Assembly (NCBI RefSeq): GCF_001553605.1
Contig: NZ_CP014229.1
Coordinates: forward strand, 2,942,501-3,006,500
DNA from: Desulfovibrio fairfieldensis
GTDB taxonomy: Bacteria; Desulfobacterota; Desulfovibrionia; Desulfovibrionales; Desulfovibrionaceae
Direction: 5' to 3'
DNA: 64,000 nt
A program made the position numbers and the translations under genes. The number at the start of each line of letters is the position of its first letter. The stretch's first letter is position 1. A model generated the notes under the pieces. It was not told where the DNA came from. It searched no databases and was given only the letters and a program-made list of their open reading frames with translations. Shown here one piece after another: positions 9,345 to 18,981 of the stretch.

Positions 9345-11408
9345 TCAGGCTTCTTTCATACGGATGATGAGCTCATTGAGCCGCTGGGCTTGCGCGGCAA
9401 GGTCGGACACGGCCTTGGAGGCCTCGGCCATGGCCCCGGCGGTCTGGCGGGACATATCGTTGACCTGGACGATGGACTGGTTGATCTCCTCGCTGGCTGC
9501 GGACTGCTCCTCGCTGGCCGTGGCGATGGCGTTGACCTGGTCCCCCGTGGCTACCACGGTGGCGACGATCTCTTCCAGGGCCGCGCCGGAGCGGCTGGCC
9601 AGTTTGTTGGCCTCGCCGATGCGTTCCACGGCGTTGTCCACGCCGGTCATGCTCTTTGCCGTGCTTTCCTGAATAGCCGTGATGGCGTTGCCCACGTCGT
9701 TAGTGGAGGCCATGGTCTTTTCAGCCAGTTTGCGTACCTCGTCGGCCACCACGGCGAAACCGCGCCCGGCCTCGCCCGCGCGGGCGGCCTCAATGGCCGC
9801 GTTGAGCGCCAGAAGGTTGGTTTGGTCCGCGATGTCCGAAATCACGGCCATAATCCGGCTGATGTCCCGGGCGTGTTCATTGAGCTGGGCCATATCGCCC
9901 TTGAGGGCCAGGGACATCCGATGCACATCCTCAATGCTGCGCACGGCCTTTTCCACCACCTGCGCACCGGCCTCGGCCTTTTCCTTGGTCTCGGCGGAGG
10001 CGCTGGAGGCGGAACCGGCATTTTTGGCGACTTCCTGCACTGTGGCGTTCATCTCGTTCATGGCTGTGGCCGCTTCGGAGAGCCGCGTGGCGGACTCGGC
10101 CGCGCCCCTGTCGGACTGCTCAATCTGGGCCGACAACTGGGTGGAGGCGGAAGAAAGCACGGCCGCCACTTCCTCCAACTGGCCGGCGGCGCTCAGCATG
10201 CCTTCGCGGCGCGCGCCTTCGGCGGCTTTGCGGGCCTCCTCGGCCTCGCGCATGGCCTGACGGGCCTCTTCAGTAGCCGCATGGGCCTCCCGCGTCTTCT
10301 GCTCGCTGTCCGCAAAGAGTTGCTTGAGGTTTTCCACCATGGCCCCCACGCCCCTGGCCAGGCTGCCGATTTCGTCCGTCCGGGCCGCGCTCTTTTCCAG
10401 GCTGCGGCGTTGCGCGTCGTCAATCTCAAAATGTCCCTCGGCCACCCGGCCCACAAAGTGCGCGCCTTCCCGCAGGGCCCCGGCGATGTTCCGGGCCACC
10501 AGGAAAATGATCAGGCCCACCAGCAGGGCGATGCCGCCGGAAATCAGGCTGTTGCTGCGCAACAGGGCCTTGGCGGGCGCGAGCACTTCGGCCCGCTCCA
10601 CGCTCACCAGCACGAACCAGTTCATGGCCGGGATGCTGCGGAAATAGGCGACCTTTTCCTTGCCGCCCCAGCCGTAGACCAGGCGGCCGCTGCCCTGGGC
10701 AATAATCTGCCTGACCCAATCCAGCTTGCCGTCCTCGTCGCCGATGTATTTCTTGTTGGGATGCATCAGCAGCAGGCCGCTGCCGTCATAGACGAAGCAG
10801 GCACCGGTTTTGCCGATTTTGATGCTGTCCGTGGTTTCCGCGCTGAGATTCTTGAGATCCAGCGTGGCGTAGATCACGCCCAGCACCCTGGTCCCGTCCA
10901 TGACCGGCGCGGAAAGGATGGTGGTGACCTCGCCGGAGGTCTTGCTGCGCGTGTTCTGCACGCTGCTTTTGCCCTGCATGGACGCCGTGAAATACGGGCG
11001 CTCCCTGAGGTCCATGCCCTTTCCTTTTTGGATGTTGGTATGTCCCACGACCATGCCGTCCGGACCGATCAGCCCCACATCCTTGAGCAGGGGAAAATCA
11101 TCGGCCAGATTTTTCAGCGCCTGCTGCATGCCGGGCCGCAGGGAGGCTCTCTCCTCATCAGACCCGGCCCTGAGAAAATTGTTGATGCGCGCAATGCCCG
11201 CGCCGTTGTTCAACACATTGCGCAGCAAACCGGTCATGCTTTCCAGCTGGCTGGTTTCACTCAGGACCATCATGTTGAGGTCTTCCCCGATCTGCTTCTC
11301 CAGGGATTTTTCCGCGCTGGTATAGCTGAACCAGGTGACCGCGCAGAGCCCCAGCAACGCGGGCAGCAGAACAAAGAGCAACATTTTGTCCAACAATCGC
11401 AATCTCAT
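9345..11408 (-). CDS. Methyl-accepting chemotaxis protein with dCache sensor
   Basis: 687 residues from ATG at 11408, preceded by GGGAGAG. Transmembrane helix 1 ([19 protein letters not shown]) is at residues 9-27. A large periplasmic double-Cache-like sensor follows ([28 protein letters not shown] region) to about 270. Transmembrane helix 2 ([20 protein letters not shown]) is near 290, then HAMP and a long coiled signalling domain. The hairpin tip is [20 protein letters not shown] followed by [20 protein letters not shown]. It transmits ligand binding to CheA/CheW to bias flagellar rotation. The ligand is unknown; dCache sensors usually bind amino or organic acids. No CheR-binding pentapeptide is seen at the C-terminus (LIIRMKEA). 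Confidence 0.95.
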   Translation of the reverse strand: MRLRLLDKMLLFVLLPALLGLCAVTWFSYTSAEKSLEKQIGEDLNMMVLSETSQLESMTGLLRNVLNNGAGIARINNFLRAGSDEERASLRPGMQQALKNLADDFPLLKDVGLIGPDGMVVGHTNIQKGKGMDLRERPYFTASMQGKSSVQNTRSKTSGEVTTILSAPVMDGTRVLGVIYATLDLKNLSAETTDSIKIGKTGACFVYDGSGLLLMHPNKKYIGDEDGKLDWVRQIIAQGSGRLVYGWGGKEKVAYFRSIPAMNWFVLVSVERAEVLAPAKALLRSNSLISGGIALLVGLIIFLVARNIAGALREGAHFVGRVAEGHFEIDDAQRRSLEKSAARTDEIGSLARGVGAMVENLKQLFADSEQKTREAHAATEEARQAMREAEEARKAAEGARREGMLSAAGQLEEVAAVLSSASTQLSAQIEQSDRGAAESATRLSEAATAMNEMNATVQEVAKNAGSASSASAETKEKAEAGAQVVEKAVRSIEDVHRMSLALKGDMAQLNEHARDISRIMAVISDIADQTNLLALNAAIEAARAGEAGRGFAVVADEVRKLAEKTMASTNDVGNAITAIQESTAKSMTGVDNAVERIGEANKLASRSGAALEEIVATVVATGDQVNAIATASEEQSAASEEINQSIVQVNDMSRQTAGAMAEASKAVSDLAAQAQRLNELIIRMKEA

Positions 11409-11973
11409 GCCATCTCTCCCTTCTCCAATCGAACGACGCGGACAGCGGCGTGAAAAAGGCGTCACAGCGCAGACGCCCACCCGAAAAAAACAGGTTTCCG
11501 GCACCGGAACACCCGGACTGGAGAAAACCCATGCGGATACGGGCGAAATGGAGAGCCTATGCCGGTTTTCCGTCTTCAGGGCAGGTTAATTTTGAAAATG
11601 CGCATTCTCAAAATTGACGTTGTCCTCATCCTGCGGCGGGAACGCGGTCCCGCCTTGAATTCGGGCGTGCGCGCCTGCTTCGGCAGCCGCCGGCGCAAAG
11701 TAATTCTGAAAAAATACTTTGCTCTGGAAAAATCCGACCGGAATGTGCCCGTTACTGAAAAAAAAACGACCGGACGTGCCGGAATACAGCATCCGCATGG
11801 ACATAAGGCCGGTGCCGGGGAACATGGCGAACCATTTTCCTCTCTGCCTTTTCGGCATATTCCGGAAAAAGATTATAGCCAAGACGTAGATTGCCGCCCG
11901 CCGCCAAGTATACGCACGCCGGGACCTTTCAGGAGGAAAAATCAGAAGCGGGAAAATGCGGCCTGTCCCGCGA
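11409..11973. other. 565-base region without a gene, one palindrome
   Basis: It separates the chemoreceptor start from the end of the radical SAM gene, both leftward. A 28-base palindrome with two mismatches at 11588-11615 shares the ATGCGCATTCTC core with those at 7619 and 21937. Frames crossing this region on either strand overlap the radical SAM gene and lack ribosome sites. Confidence 0.6.
11588..11615. repeat. Palindrome with GAATGCGCATTC-type core
   Basis: AATTTTGAAAATG followed by CGCATTCTCAAAATT is self-complementary except at two positions. The same core occurs at 7619-7646 (perfect) and, with CGGC in the centre, at 21937-21962. A dispersed repeat or bidirectional terminator is likely. 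Confidence 0.55.
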
Positions 11974-13047
11974 CTATGGCCGGGGCCAGAGCCGCAGGAC
12001 AGGGTCCGCGCCGTAGCGGACGTTGCGCGGCCCGAGGCCCAGCCCGGCCCAGGCCGGGCGCAGTTCGTTGCCGTGGCCCCAGAAATAGCCCTGGCAGGCG
12101 CGGGGCGCCTCCAGACGCGCCAGGAGCCGCCCCCCCAGCTCACGGGCGGCCAGGTCCCGCACGGTCATGAACAGGGCCCGGCTCATGACCCGCGCGCCCA
12201 GCGCCGGATGGCAGGGGCCGTCCAGCACCGCTCCGGCCAGGGAGGCTTCCGGAGCGAGGCCCATGCGGATCACCGGCGTCCCGGCAGCCCGCGCCAGCAG
12301 CCAGCCGCGGGCCAGGGCGTCCAGGGTGGACTCCATATCCCAGGGTTCATAGGCTCCGGCGCGCCAGAGCCCGGCCAGGCCCGTGCCCTCCAGCACCAGA
12401 CAGGGATAAAAACGCAGCATGTCCGCGCCCGCGCTCAAGGCCAGGGGCACATCCGCCAGAAAAATCTCCGGGCTCGTCCCCGGCATGCCCGGCAGCAGCT
12501 GCACGCCCAAGGCCAGGCCCGCCTCCTTGACCCGGGCGCAGGCGCGCAGGGCCGCCGCGCCGTCATAACCGCGCCGAGCGGCGCGCAGGGCCGCGTCCGC
12601 GAAACTCTGCACGCCCAGTTCCACAGCCGCGCAACCGGATTGGCGCAAACGGGCCAGCAGGGCCGCATCCAGACAATCGGGCCGGGTGGAACAGCGGAAG
12701 GCGGTTATCCGCCCACGCGCCAGCGCGGCGGCGGCAAACTTCAGACAAGCGTCCCGCTCCGTTTCGGGCAGGGCCGTGAAAGTGCCTCCATAAAAGGCCA
12801 GTTCCGCCGGAGGCAGACCGCGCGCGGCACGCAGATCCAGGGCCGCGCGGGCCGTGTCCAGGATTCGGTCCGGCGTGGCCTCGCTCTTATCGGTCCGGCC
12901 GGTCTGGACGTCCTGCGCGCAGAAAACACAGCGCGTGGGACAGCCACGGAAAGGCAGAAATACCGGCACAATGGGCCGGGCACGCGGGAGCGGCGGCCAG
13001 GGCGCGTTCAGCGGGAACAAAGCTGAGGAAAGGCAATCGGACGGCAT
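11974..13047 (-). CDS. Radical SAM protein, Elp3/oxygen-independent-coproporphyrinogen-like fold
   Basis: 357 residues. The [4Fe-4S]/SAM motif C-x3-C-x2-C is CPTRCVFCAQ near residue 35, very close to the N-terminus. It is followed by GGTFTALPE (the GGE-like SAM-binding segment) and further TIM-barrel features (CSTRPDCLD, VELGVQSFADAALRAARRGY, QLLPGMPGTSPEIF, MLRFYPCLVLEGTGLAGLW). These resemble the COG1243/Elp3-type radical SAM core, but no acetyltransferase domain follows. The precise substrate cannot be told from sequence. It is transcribed leftward away from the IHF-like gene. The start at 13047 is the first Met of the frame; a later Met start would remove the motif. Confidence 0.8.
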   Translation of the reverse strand: MPSDCLSSALFPLNAPWPPLPRARPIVPVFLPFRGCPTRCVFCAQDVQTGRTDKSEATPDRILDTARAALDLRAARGLPPAELAFYGGTFTALPETERDACLKFAAAALARGRITAFRCSTRPDCLDAALLARLRQSGCAAVELGVQSFADAALRAARRGYDGAAALRACARVKEAGLALGVQLLPGMPGTSPEIFLADVPLALSAGADMLRFYPCLVLEGTGLAGLWRAGAYEPWDMESTLDALARGWLLARAAGTPVIRMGLAPEASLAGAVLDGPCHPALGARVMSRALFMTVRDLAARELGGRLLARLEAPRACQGYFWGHGNELRPAWAGLGLGPRNVRYGADPVLRLWPRP

Positions 13048-13305
13048 AGGGCCTCGCGGAACAGGGCACGGGACAAGGAACAGAACAGGGCAGCAACAGG
13101 GATGGACCTTTGCCGGGACAATGAATACAGCCGGGCAAAAAAGAAAAATCTTGCTCAGACCAGGACTTGCGTGTACTTATAAAAGAAAGTGTCACTTGTG
13201 TGAAGCGGATGCGCGCCATTCAACATGGACGCGGGGATCGCCTGCGCGACGGCTTGGGGCCGCCAGCCGCAGAAGCGTGGCATGAACGCGCCGGAGAAAT
13301 TCACG

Positions 13306-13593
13306 ATGAAAAAAACACTGACCAAAGCGGATATTGTGGAGGCCATCTACGAAGAGACCGACAAAAACCGCGTGGATGTGAAAAACGTGGTGGAGCAGCT
13401 CCTGGAGATCATGAAGACCGCCATCAAGAAGGACCGGGCTCTGCTGATCAGCGGCTTCGGCAAATTCGAGTGTTACGACAAGGCCTCCCGCAAAGGCCGC
13501 AACCCGCAGACGGATGAAACCATCACCCTGCCGCCGCGCAAAGTCATGGTCTTCCGCTTGTCGCGCAAATTCCGTTCGGAACTCAATCCTTAG
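13306..13593 (+). CDS. ihfA: Integration host factor/HU-family DNA-bending protein
   Basis: 95 residues. The hallmark HU/IHF arm is GRNPQTDETITLPPRKVMVFR, here with the IHF-like RNP(Q/K)T signature, preceded by LLISGFGKFE. The N-terminus TLTKADIVEAIYEE resembles IhfA. ATG at 13306 is preferred, with GGAG nine to twelve bases upstream; an in-frame ATG at 13283 would add eight residues. It binds and bends DNA in the nucleoid and often assists sigma-54 promoters, which are frequent in this window. The alternatives are IhfB or an HU paralogue, because members of this family are hard to separate without alignment. Confidence 0.85.
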   Translation: MKKTLTKADIVEAIYEETDKNRVDVKNVVEQLLEIMKTAIKKDRALLISGFGKFECYDKASRKGRNPQTDETITLPPRKVMVFRLSRKFRSELNP

Positions 13594-13720
13594 AGCAATT
13601 CACGTTTAAAATGAGTGAATAGCTCTGGTGGCCGCGTGAGCGGGCCCCACGCCCAGGTGCAAGGAAGCGACCGGAGACGGCATAGAGTTTGAAATGTGTA
13701 ACATTTCAAACGCAACATGC
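13592..13720 (+). repeat. AGAGCAATT-family repeat after ihfA
   Basis: It starts two bases before the ihfA stop ends. AGAGCAATTCAC is followed by an imperfect palindrome, GCTCTGGTGGCCGCGTGAGC, GTGCAAGGAAGCGACCGGAG, and a closing palindrome GTTTGAAATGT (13687-13697) with ACATTTCAAAC (13701-13711). The middle blocks recur on the minus strand at 53083-53135 and 7797-7856. Confidence 0.65.
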
Positions 13721-13991
13721 TGTAAGAGCGGAGCATTGTTAAGCCCTGACCCGCTCAGCGGCAACCCCGCTCCCGGCCTGTAGCGGGGCCGTAATCCACT
13801 TTGCGCGTGGACGTCGGCCTTGTTGACGTCCACGGCACGTTGCGGCCATGCCGTCCGTTTTCCGCTCCGCTGCCCGCGACGCCAGTTGAGGCGGGTAGCG
13901 GGCGTTACCGCGTCAGATTGTCGTGCGAGAACGGACAATCCGTTGTGACCGTGGGAGTGGCGGAATCGGGGCGTTGTGCCGGGAGTCGCGC
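13721..13991. other. Non-coding stretch with hairpins before MBOAT gene
   Basis: It contains CCCCGCT/AGCGGGG (13768-13789) and GTGGACGTC/GACGTCCAC (13807-13833) hairpins. No gene or clear promoter is visible. The MBOAT frame stays open upstream to 13923, but that part is not membrane-like. Confidence 0.5.
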
Positions 13992-15485
13992 ATGCTGTTC
14001 AATTCCTATCCCTTTCTGTTCTGCTTTCTGCCTCTTCTGCTGCTGGCCTGGCGGCTGGCCGGGGGCTTCGGCTCCGCGCGGCTGGCCCTGGTGCTGCTGT
14101 TCTTTTCGGCGGTCTTCTACGGTTTCTGGGGCACGGGCTTTCTTCTGCTGCTGGCCGTCATGGTGGGCATGAACTACGCTTTCGGCCTGGCCCTGGCCGC
14201 GCCGGAAAACCTGAAAAAAAGACCTCTGAGCCTGTCCCGCAAGGGCCTGCTGGCCCTGGCCCTGACGCTCAATCTGCTGCCCCTGCTCTGGTTCAAATAC
14301 TCCTGGTTTCTGGCCCAGAACCTGGCTTTGCTCTTCCACACGGAATGGAATTTCCAGCCGCCCGGTCTGCCTCTGGGTATTTCCTTCTATACCTTCATTC
14401 AGATCGCCTGGCTGGTCAGTGTGTACCGCCGCCAGATCGCGCCGCGGGGCCTGGCGCGGCACGCGCTGTTCTCCTCCTGCTTCCCCTACGTGATTTCCGG
14501 CCCCATTGTGCGCTACGAGCAGGTAGGCCCGCAGTTCGACGCCCTGGCCGATCCCGGGGCCGAGGGTCTGGCGCGCGGCTTCAGCCTGTTCAGCATCGGC
14601 CTGGCCAAAAAGATCCTCCTGGCCGACAGCATCGCCCTGTACGCCGACGCGGTGTTCAACGCGGCGGAAAAGGCCTTTCCCCTCAGTGGCGCCGAAGCCT
14701 GGCTGGGCTCGTTCTGCTATACCTTCCAGCTCTATTTCGACTTTTCCGGCTACACGGACATGGCCCTGGGCCTGGGTCTGATGCTGGGCCTGCGCCTGCC
14801 CGAGAACTTTAATTCACCCTACAAATCCACGGGCATCGTGGATTTCTGGCGACGCTGGCACATCACGCTCAGCGCCTGGCTGCGCGACTTTCTGTATATT
14901 CCCCTGGGCGGCAACCGGGCCGGACGGCTCAAACAGTACCGAAATCTCTTCCTGACCATGCTCATCGGCGGGGCCTGGCACGGCGCGGGTTGGACCTTCA
15001 TGATCTGGGGGGCTCTGCACGGCCTGATGCTCAGCGTGAATCATTTTTTCCGCGCACAAATCAAGGGCTCGCGCCTGGAAGCCATACTGGCCTCCGCGCC
15101 GTTGCGCCTGCTGTCCATTGCCTTTACCTTTCTGTGCATTAATTTCTGTTGGGTGGTCTTCCGAGCCTTGAGCCTGGACGGCGCATTGCGCGTCTACACC
15201 GCCATGTTCACCGGCCCGTTCAGCCTCCAACCCGGACCGACGGGCGGCCTGCTGCCCAACCACTACTTCCAGGGCTGGCAGCCCTTCGCCCTGCTCATCC
15301 TCTGCGCCGTGCTGGTCTGGGCCTTTCCCAACAGCCGGGAAATTCTCCAGGGCCGCCGCGACGGCTCCCGGCCCCGGCTGGCCTGGCGGCCTTCCCGGCT
15401 CTGGGCCTCGGGTCTGGCCCTGCTGGCTTTTGCGGCGTTGATTCTGGTCTCGCGGCAGTCCACTTTTTTATATTTTCAGTTTTAG
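13992..15485 (+). CDS. MBOAT-family membrane O-acyltransferase (AlgI-like)
   Basis: 497 residues with about ten hydrophobic segments, from ATG at 13992 (MLFNSYPFLFCFLPLLLLAW). Signature parts are GISFYTFIQIAWLVSVYRRQ, SSCFPYVISGPIVRYEQ, SFCYTFQLYFDFSGYTDMA, LPENFNSPYKSTGIVDFWRR, WHITLSAWLRDFLYIPLGG, and the catalytic His in GGAWHGAGWTFMIWGALHG. AlgI-type proteins move acetyl or acyl groups across the inner membrane to extracytoplasmic polysaccharides. The next gene, 15 bases on, encodes the SGNH-like partner, so the two form a typical acyl-transfer pair. The modified polymer is unknown, since no alginate genes are nearby. Confidence 0.93.
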   Translation: MLFNSYPFLFCFLPLLLLAWRLAGGFGSARLALVLLFFSAVFYGFWGTGFLLLLAVMVGMNYAFGLALAAPENLKKRPLSLSRKGLLALALTLNLLPLLWFKYSWFLAQNLALLFHTEWNFQPPGLPLGISFYTFIQIAWLVSVYRRQIAPRGLARHALFSSCFPYVISGPIVRYEQVGPQFDALADPGAEGLARGFSLFSIGLAKKILLADSIALYADAVFNAAEKAFPLSGAEAWLGSFCYTFQLYFDFSGYTDMALGLGLMLGLRLPENFNSPYKSTGIVDFWRRWHITLSAWLRDFLYIPLGGNRAGRLKQYRNLFLTMLIGGAWHGAGWTFMIWGALHGLMLSVNHFFRAQIKGSRLEAILASAPLRLLSIAFTFLCINFCWVVFRALSLDGALRVYTAMFTGPFSLQPGPTGGLLPNHYFQGWQPFALLILCAVLVWAFPNSREILQGRRDGSRPRLAWRPSRLWASGLALLAFAALILVSRQSTFLYFQF

Positions 15486-15500
15486 CGCCGGGAGCCCCAC

Positions 15501-16790
15501 ATGCGACTTTTCCGAACATCTTCCACCAGCCCGGAAGAGCGGCCCGAGCCCAAGACCCCGAGAGCTTTGCCTGCCCGCAATCTGAGCGACGCGGCCTATC
15601 TCCGGCGCTATTTCAAGACCCTGCTGGCCCTGGCCCTGCTGGGGCTTGTTCTGGTGCTGCCCTATACCTGGTGGTGGCTGTATGAAAGCGGGGACGTGGC
15701 CGTGGAGCGCGCCGTGGAAGCCCAGGCCGAAGGCGAATTCGCACTGTTCGGCTCCGGGGTTTCCCAGGATTTCGTGGACTACAAGCTGCGGCTCTACGCG
15801 GCGGTCAAGCCGGAGATCACAGTCGTGGGCTCCTCGCGGGTCATGCAGTTCCGCGCGGCCTATTTCCGCAAGCCTTTTCTGAACATGGGCGGGGTGGCGG
15901 GCAATCTGGCGGTGCTGCGCTCCACCCTGGACGCCATGCTGCGCATCCACAAGCCCCAGGCCGTGATCCTGGGCCTGGATTTCTGGTGGTTCATGCCCCA
16001 GTGGGAAGCCCGGCCCTTTGAGGAAGTGCCGCCCACCAGCGGCTCCTATAATTACGGTTTCGAGAGCCTCAAAAAGCCCTGGAGCTGGCTGCTGGACGGC
16101 AAGCTCTCCCCGGCGGAGTCGGCCGCGCCCCTCCTGGGCCCCTTCGGGCACGGCTTCCGGGCCGGGCGCTACGGCATCATGGCCCAGCAGACCGACGACG
16201 GCTTCGGCCCGGACGGCTCCTGGTACTATACGGCGGACATCACCGGCCAAAAGCGCCCCTTTGATTACCAGTTCAGCGACACGCTCAGCCAGGTCCGCCA
16301 CGGCATCAAGGCCTTTTACCGGGCCAAGCCGGGCCAGACCGGTCCCAGTGAGGAACATCTGGACGCCTTTGCCGAAATATACTGCCGCCTCAAGGCGCGC
16401 GGCATTCAGACCTTCGTGTTCATCGCGCCGCTTTCCGAACGCGTGCTGACGGCCATGCGCGAGCACGAGCGGGACTATCCCCACCTCTTCGCCCTGCGCG
16501 ACGCCCTGCTGGCGCGGGGCATCGACGTGCTGGACTGCACGGACCCGCGCGCCTTCGCTTCCAACGACTGCGAATTCATCGACGGCTTTCACGGCGGGGA
16601 AGTCACCTACGCCCGGATTTTGCGGGCCATGGCCGACCGCTGGCCCGCCCTGCTCTCCTATGTGAACATGGAACGGCTCAATGCCGCCATCCGGGACTGG
16701 CAGGGACATGCGCTGGTGCCTGACGAACGCCTCACGAGCCTGCCGGAAACGGATTTCATGCGCTTCGGCTGTTCCAAACGTCAACCCTGA
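15501..16790 (+). CDS. SGNH-hydrolase-like partner of MBOAT (AlgJ/DltD-like)
   Basis: 429 residues. One N-terminal transmembrane anchor (LLALALLGLVLVLPYTWWWL, near residue 40-60) follows a basic cytoplasmic stretch. The extracytoplasmic domain has a GSSR serine motif (VVGSSRVMQFRAAYF, block I of SGNH-type enzymes) and a late Asp-x-x-His candidate (FIDGFHGGE), the expected catalytic dyad. Such proteins take the acyl group delivered by MBOAT and place it on the polymer. It starts 15 bases after the MBOAT stop and is clearly co-transcribed. The C-terminal tail is short and hydrophilic. The acceptor is not deducible. Confidence 0.8.
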   Translation: MRLFRTSSTSPEERPEPKTPRALPARNLSDAAYLRRYFKTLLALALLGLVLVLPYTWWWLYESGDVAVERAVEAQAEGEFALFGSGVSQDFVDYKLRLYAAVKPEITVVGSSRVMQFRAAYFRKPFLNMGGVAGNLAVLRSTLDAMLRIHKPQAVILGLDFWWFMPQWEARPFEEVPPTSGSYNYGFESLKKPWSWLLDGKLSPAESAAPLLGPFGHGFRAGRYGIMAQQTDDGFGPDGSWYYTADITGQKRPFDYQFSDTLSQVRHGIKAFYRAKPGQTGPSEEHLDAFAEIYCRLKARGIQTFVFIAPLSERVLTAMREHERDYPHLFALRDALLARGIDVLDCTDPRAFASNDCEFIDGFHGGEVTYARILRAMADRWPALLSYVNMERLNAAIRDWQGHALVPDERLTSLPETDFMRFGCSKRQP

Positions 16791-16905
16791 GAGCGGTTCA
16801 CGCATTTCATGCGTGGACTGCCCTGCAAATCTTTGCCGCGATGCGCGCAGGCGGGCTTTGCCCGCGTGAACAACATTTCAAGTATCAAATACGTTAGGAG
16901 GAATT
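16791..16905 (+). repeat. Palindromic intergenic segment, AGAGC-type
   Basis: The segment begins GAGAGCGGTTCACGC right after the stop codon, with a CACGCA/TGCGTG hairpin (16799-16815). It ends with an ATTTCAAGTATCAAATACG-like part before the alkylsulfatase ribosome site (TAGGAGG). It looks like a diverged member of the AGAGCAATT family. Confidence 0.4.
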
Positions 16906-18975
16906 ATGAGGATGTTCCGTCATTTCTTTCTCAGCGCGGCGGGCCTGGCCTGCGGCATTGTCTGCGGTCTGGGAGTGCATCCGGCATATGCGGCTCCCAT
17001 GAAGGACGCCTTCGCGGAAGCGACCGGCAAAGCGGCCACGGCCGCCACCCGCGCGGCCAACAAGGCCGCTGTCCGGGATCTGAATTTCAACGACCGGCAG
17101 GACTATGATGACGCCCAGCGCGGCTTTATCGCTCCCCTGCCGGACAACGGCCGCATTCTGGACAAAAACGGCCGTGAAACCTGGAATTTCCGGAAATACG
17201 CGTTTCTGGCCCCGGCCATGAGCCGGGACATGCCGCCCTCCCGGATCATGCCTACGCCCGCGCCGGACACGGTGCATCCCTCGCTCTGGCGGCAGTCGCA
17301 GCTGGTGTTGCGCGACGGCCTGTACAAAGTCACGGAACGCATTTACCAGGTGCGCAATGCGGATCTTTCCAACATGACCATCATTGAAGGCGATACGGGC
17401 CTGATCGTGGTGGACCCCCTGATTTCCGCCGAAAACGCTGCCGCCGCCCTGGATCTCTACTACACGCACCGCCCGCGCAAGCCCGTGAAGACGGTCATTT
17501 ATTCCCACAGCCATGTGGATCATTACGGCGGCGTGCCGGGCGTGACCACGGAAGAGGACGTCAAGAGCGGCGCGGTGCGGGTCATCGCGCCGGAGGGCTT
17601 TCTGCGTGCCGCCATGTCGGAAAACGTGCTGGCCGGAACAGCCATGGGCCGCCGGGCCCAGTACATGTACGGCGAATTGCTGCCGCCGTCGCCCACCGGC
17701 CATGTGGGCGCGGGCCTGGGCCTGAAAAATTCCGGCGGGTCCACCGGCCTCATTCCGCCCACGCGTACCATTGCCCAAAGCGGCGAGCGCCTTGAACTGG
17801 ACGGCCTGACCTTTGTTTTTCTGCTGGCTCCCAATACCGAGGCCCCGGCGGAAATGCACTGGTACATCCCCGAACTGAAGGCCCTGACCGCCGCTGAAAA
17901 CTGCACCCACACCATGCACAATCTCTATACCCTGCGAGGGGCCAAGACGCGCGATCCCTTGAGCTGGTGCCGCGCCCTGGACGAAACCCTGGCTCTCTGG
18001 GGCAACGAGGCCGAAGTGCTGTACGGCATGCACCACTGGCCGGTCTGGGGCAATGAGCGGGTACGCCGGACCCTGGCCCTGACCAGCGATCTCTACCGCT
18101 ACATTAACGATCAGACCCTGCATGCAGCCAACCAGGGGCAGACCATGCTGGAAATCGCCGAAAAACTGCGCCTGCCTCCGGAACTGGCGCAAAGCTTCGG
18201 CCTGCGCGGCTATTACGGCAGCCTGAATCACAACGTCAAAGCCGTGTACAATTTCTATCTGGGCTGGTTCGACGGCAATCCCGCGCATCTGCACGCCCTG
18301 CCGCCGCGCGTGGCGGCCCGCAAGTACGTGGAGTACATGGGCGGGGCCGAGGCCGTGCTCCGGCGCGCCCGCAAGGATTTCGCCCAGGGCGAATACCGCT
18401 GGGTGGCCCAGGTGCTGGACCACGTGATCTTTGCCGATCCCGGCAATACCACGGCGCGGGAACTGGCGGCGGACGCCCTGGAGCAGTTGGGCTATCAGGC
18501 GGAAAGCGGCCCCTGGCGCAATTTCTATCTCAGCGGGGCGCGGGACCTGCGCGGCCTGCCCCCGGCCAGGGACGAAAATGCCGCGCAAACGAGCAACAGC
18601 CAGTCACAGGCCATGACCCCGGAGCTTTACTTCGGCTATCTGGGCGTGCGCCTCAATGCCCAGAGGGCTCAGGGCCGCAGGCTCGCGCTGCGCGTAAAAC
18701 TCAGCGATCCGGAACAGGTCTGGGAGCTGCGCCTGGGCAACAGCGTGCTGCGCGCCCGCCTGAACGCAGGCGACCCCGATGCGGCCCCCGCGCCGGAAGC
18801 GACCCTGACCGCCGCCATGCCCACGGTCATGGCCCTGTTTGAAGGACGCCTGAGCGTAGCCGAAGCCGCCAAACAGGGCATGATCACGGGCGACAGCCAA
18901 ACCGTGGCGGAACTGCTGGGCCTGCTGGACCGCTTTACGCCCGACTTTCCCCTGGTGCTGCCCGGAAAGGAATAA
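16906..18975 (+). CDS. Secreted alkylsulfatase, SdsA1/YjcS-like metallo-beta-lactamase fold
   Basis: 689 residues; TAGGAGG precedes ATG at 16906. A signal peptide (HFFLSAAGLACGIVCGLGVH) ends near AYA-AP. The zinc site is HSHVDHYGG near residue 203, with further ligands expected in ENCTHTMHNLYTLRGAKTRD and GMHHWPVWGNE, as in the SdsA1 class III sulfatases. A dimerisation/helical domain and a C-terminal SCP2-like domain (LRVKLSDPEQVWELRLGNSVL) complete the family architecture and length. The enzyme splits primary alkyl sulfates to alcohol and sulfate, here in the periplasm. In a sulfate respirer this could feed sulfate to the Apr pathway (inference). The next gene starts seven bases downstream. 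Confidence 0.92.
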   Translation: MRMFRHFFLSAAGLACGIVCGLGVHPAYAAPMKDAFAEATGKAATAATRAANKAAVRDLNFNDRQDYDDAQRGFIAPLPDNGRILDKNGRETWNFRKYAFLAPAMSRDMPPSRIMPTPAPDTVHPSLWRQSQLVLRDGLYKVTERIYQVRNADLSNMTIIEGDTGLIVVDPLISAENAAAALDLYYTHRPRKPVKTVIYSHSHVDHYGGVPGVTTEEDVKSGAVRVIAPEGFLRAAMSENVLAGTAMGRRAQYMYGELLPPSPTGHVGAGLGLKNSGGSTGLIPPTRTIAQSGERLELDGLTFVFLLAPNTEAPAEMHWYIPELKALTAAENCTHTMHNLYTLRGAKTRDPLSWCRALDETLALWGNEAEVLYGMHHWPVWGNERVRRTLALTSDLYRYINDQTLHAANQGQTMLEIAEKLRLPPELAQSFGLRGYYGSLNHNVKAVYNFYLGWFDGNPAHLHALPPRVAARKYVEYMGGAEAVLRRARKDFAQGEYRWVAQVLDHVIFADPGNTTARELAADALEQLGYQAESGPWRNFYLSGARDLRGLPPARDENAAQTSNSQSQAMTPELYFGYLGVRLNAQRAQGRRLALRVKLSDPEQVWELRLGNSVLRARLNAGDPDAAPAPEATLTAAMPTVMALFEGRLSVAEAAKQGMITGDSQTVAELLGLLDRFTPDFPLVLPGKE

Positions 18976-18981
18976 GTACGC

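Noticed and set aside
8998..9672. 224-codon frame on the plus strand before the chemoreceptor
   Set aside because: No ribosome site, Ser/Arg/Pro-rich composition, and it overlaps the chemoreceptor 3' end.
11586..12143. Possible minus-strand gene overlapping the end of the radical SAM gene
   Set aside because: It overlaps the well-supported radical SAM frame by 170 bases, has no ribosome site and includes the palindrome at 11588.
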